NCBI GenBank assembly: GCA_052390035.1
Contig: JBQTHI010000130.1
Coordinates: 1 to 5,512, forward strand
Length of the DNA: 5,512 nt
Reading direction: 5' to 3'
DNA from: JBQTHI01 sp052390035
GTDB taxonomy: Bacteria > Actinomycetota > Acidimicrobiia > Spongiisociales > ZC4RG35
In this document: positions 5,477 to 5,512 of the stretch, in pieces
Layout: each line of letters begins with the position of its first letter
How positions within the stretch are numbered: position 1 is the first letter of the stretch
Position numbers and translations under genes: made by a program
Notes under the pieces: generated by a model
Told to the model about the DNA's origin: nothing
The model's input: the letters and a program-made list of their open reading frames with translations, nothing else
Database searches by the model: none

Positions 5477-5512
5477 CGAGCATCGCGTTTGCTAGCTTTG
5501 ACACAATGCTCG
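5477..5512. repeat. Inverted repeat at the right edge
   Basis: CGAGCAT (5477-5483) and ATGCTCG (5506-5512) are a perfect 7-bp inverted pair with a 22-bp spacer that contains the palindrome GCTAGC (5491-5496). The right arm touches the window edge and may be longer. Just upstream is the 8-bp palindrome GGCCGGCC (5463-5470). Confidence 0.35.

Larger units (their letters stand above)
5224..5512. mobile_element. Probable end of an integrated element, continuing beyond the right edge
   Basis: GC here is about 57% (hand count from 5221), below the 60-78% of sampled stretches in the genes to the left. It begins exactly where the tRNA fragment loses its 5' half. It contains the possible 53-residue gene and, from about 5400, several short inverted repeats. 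No integrase, transposase or long reading frame is visible. By the geometry of tRNA integration, the element should extend right to an intact tRNA-Leu(UAG) outside the window. This is inference; without the other end it is not proven. Confidence 0.45.

Noticed and set aside
5174..5512. A tmRNA (ssrA) ending at the tRNA-like segment
   Set aside because: The acceptor and T-arm sequences do not match tmRNA ends. The segment has an anticodon loop and long variable arm that tmRNA lacks, and the only nearby frame stops too close to the 3' domain.

Overview
The window is about 60-70% GC over most of its length. It has a mycobacterial-type LexA operator (CGAAC-N4-GTTCG), gene starts with weak or no Shine-Dalgarno sequence, and actinobacterial-looking protein families. 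I infer an actinomycete-like bacterium, perhaps an acidimicrobial or related lineage; the phylum call is an inference, not a match.

Left part (1-2510): two divergent genes separated by about 40 bp. On the minus strand is the N-terminal part of a polytopic membrane protein resembling the Npt1/Npt2 (ATP/ADP translocase-like) branch of MFS-type carriers, cut by the window edge. On the plus strand is a 657-residue protein with a long TPR-like helical region followed by a C-terminal class III adenylate/guanylate cyclase domain. That domain keeps the metal-binding aspartates but has histidines at two of the six canonical catalytic positions. A U-tract-less hairpin follows it.

Middle part (2520-5161): a DNA-damage block. 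dinB (Y-family polymerase IV) has a perfect SOS box ending on the base before its ATG, and it probably makes a leaderless mRNA. Converging on it from the minus strand is an AlkC-type alkylpurine DNA glycosylase, with HEAT-like helices plus a C-terminal Ig-like domain. One gene removes alkylated bases and the other copies past lesions, so the two are functionally related. Only dinB shows a LexA site.

Right end (5162-5512): composition drops to about 57% GC. The minus strand carries the 3' half of a type II tRNA (anticodon loop with UAG, long variable arm, intact T arm, 3' acceptor strand) without its 5' half. This is the usual footprint of an element integrated at a tRNA-Leu gene. If so, the element lies to the right and runs out of the window, and the dinB/alkC block is host flank. 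The element side holds a possible 53-codon cysteine-containing small gene and several short inverted repeats, but no integrase within the window.
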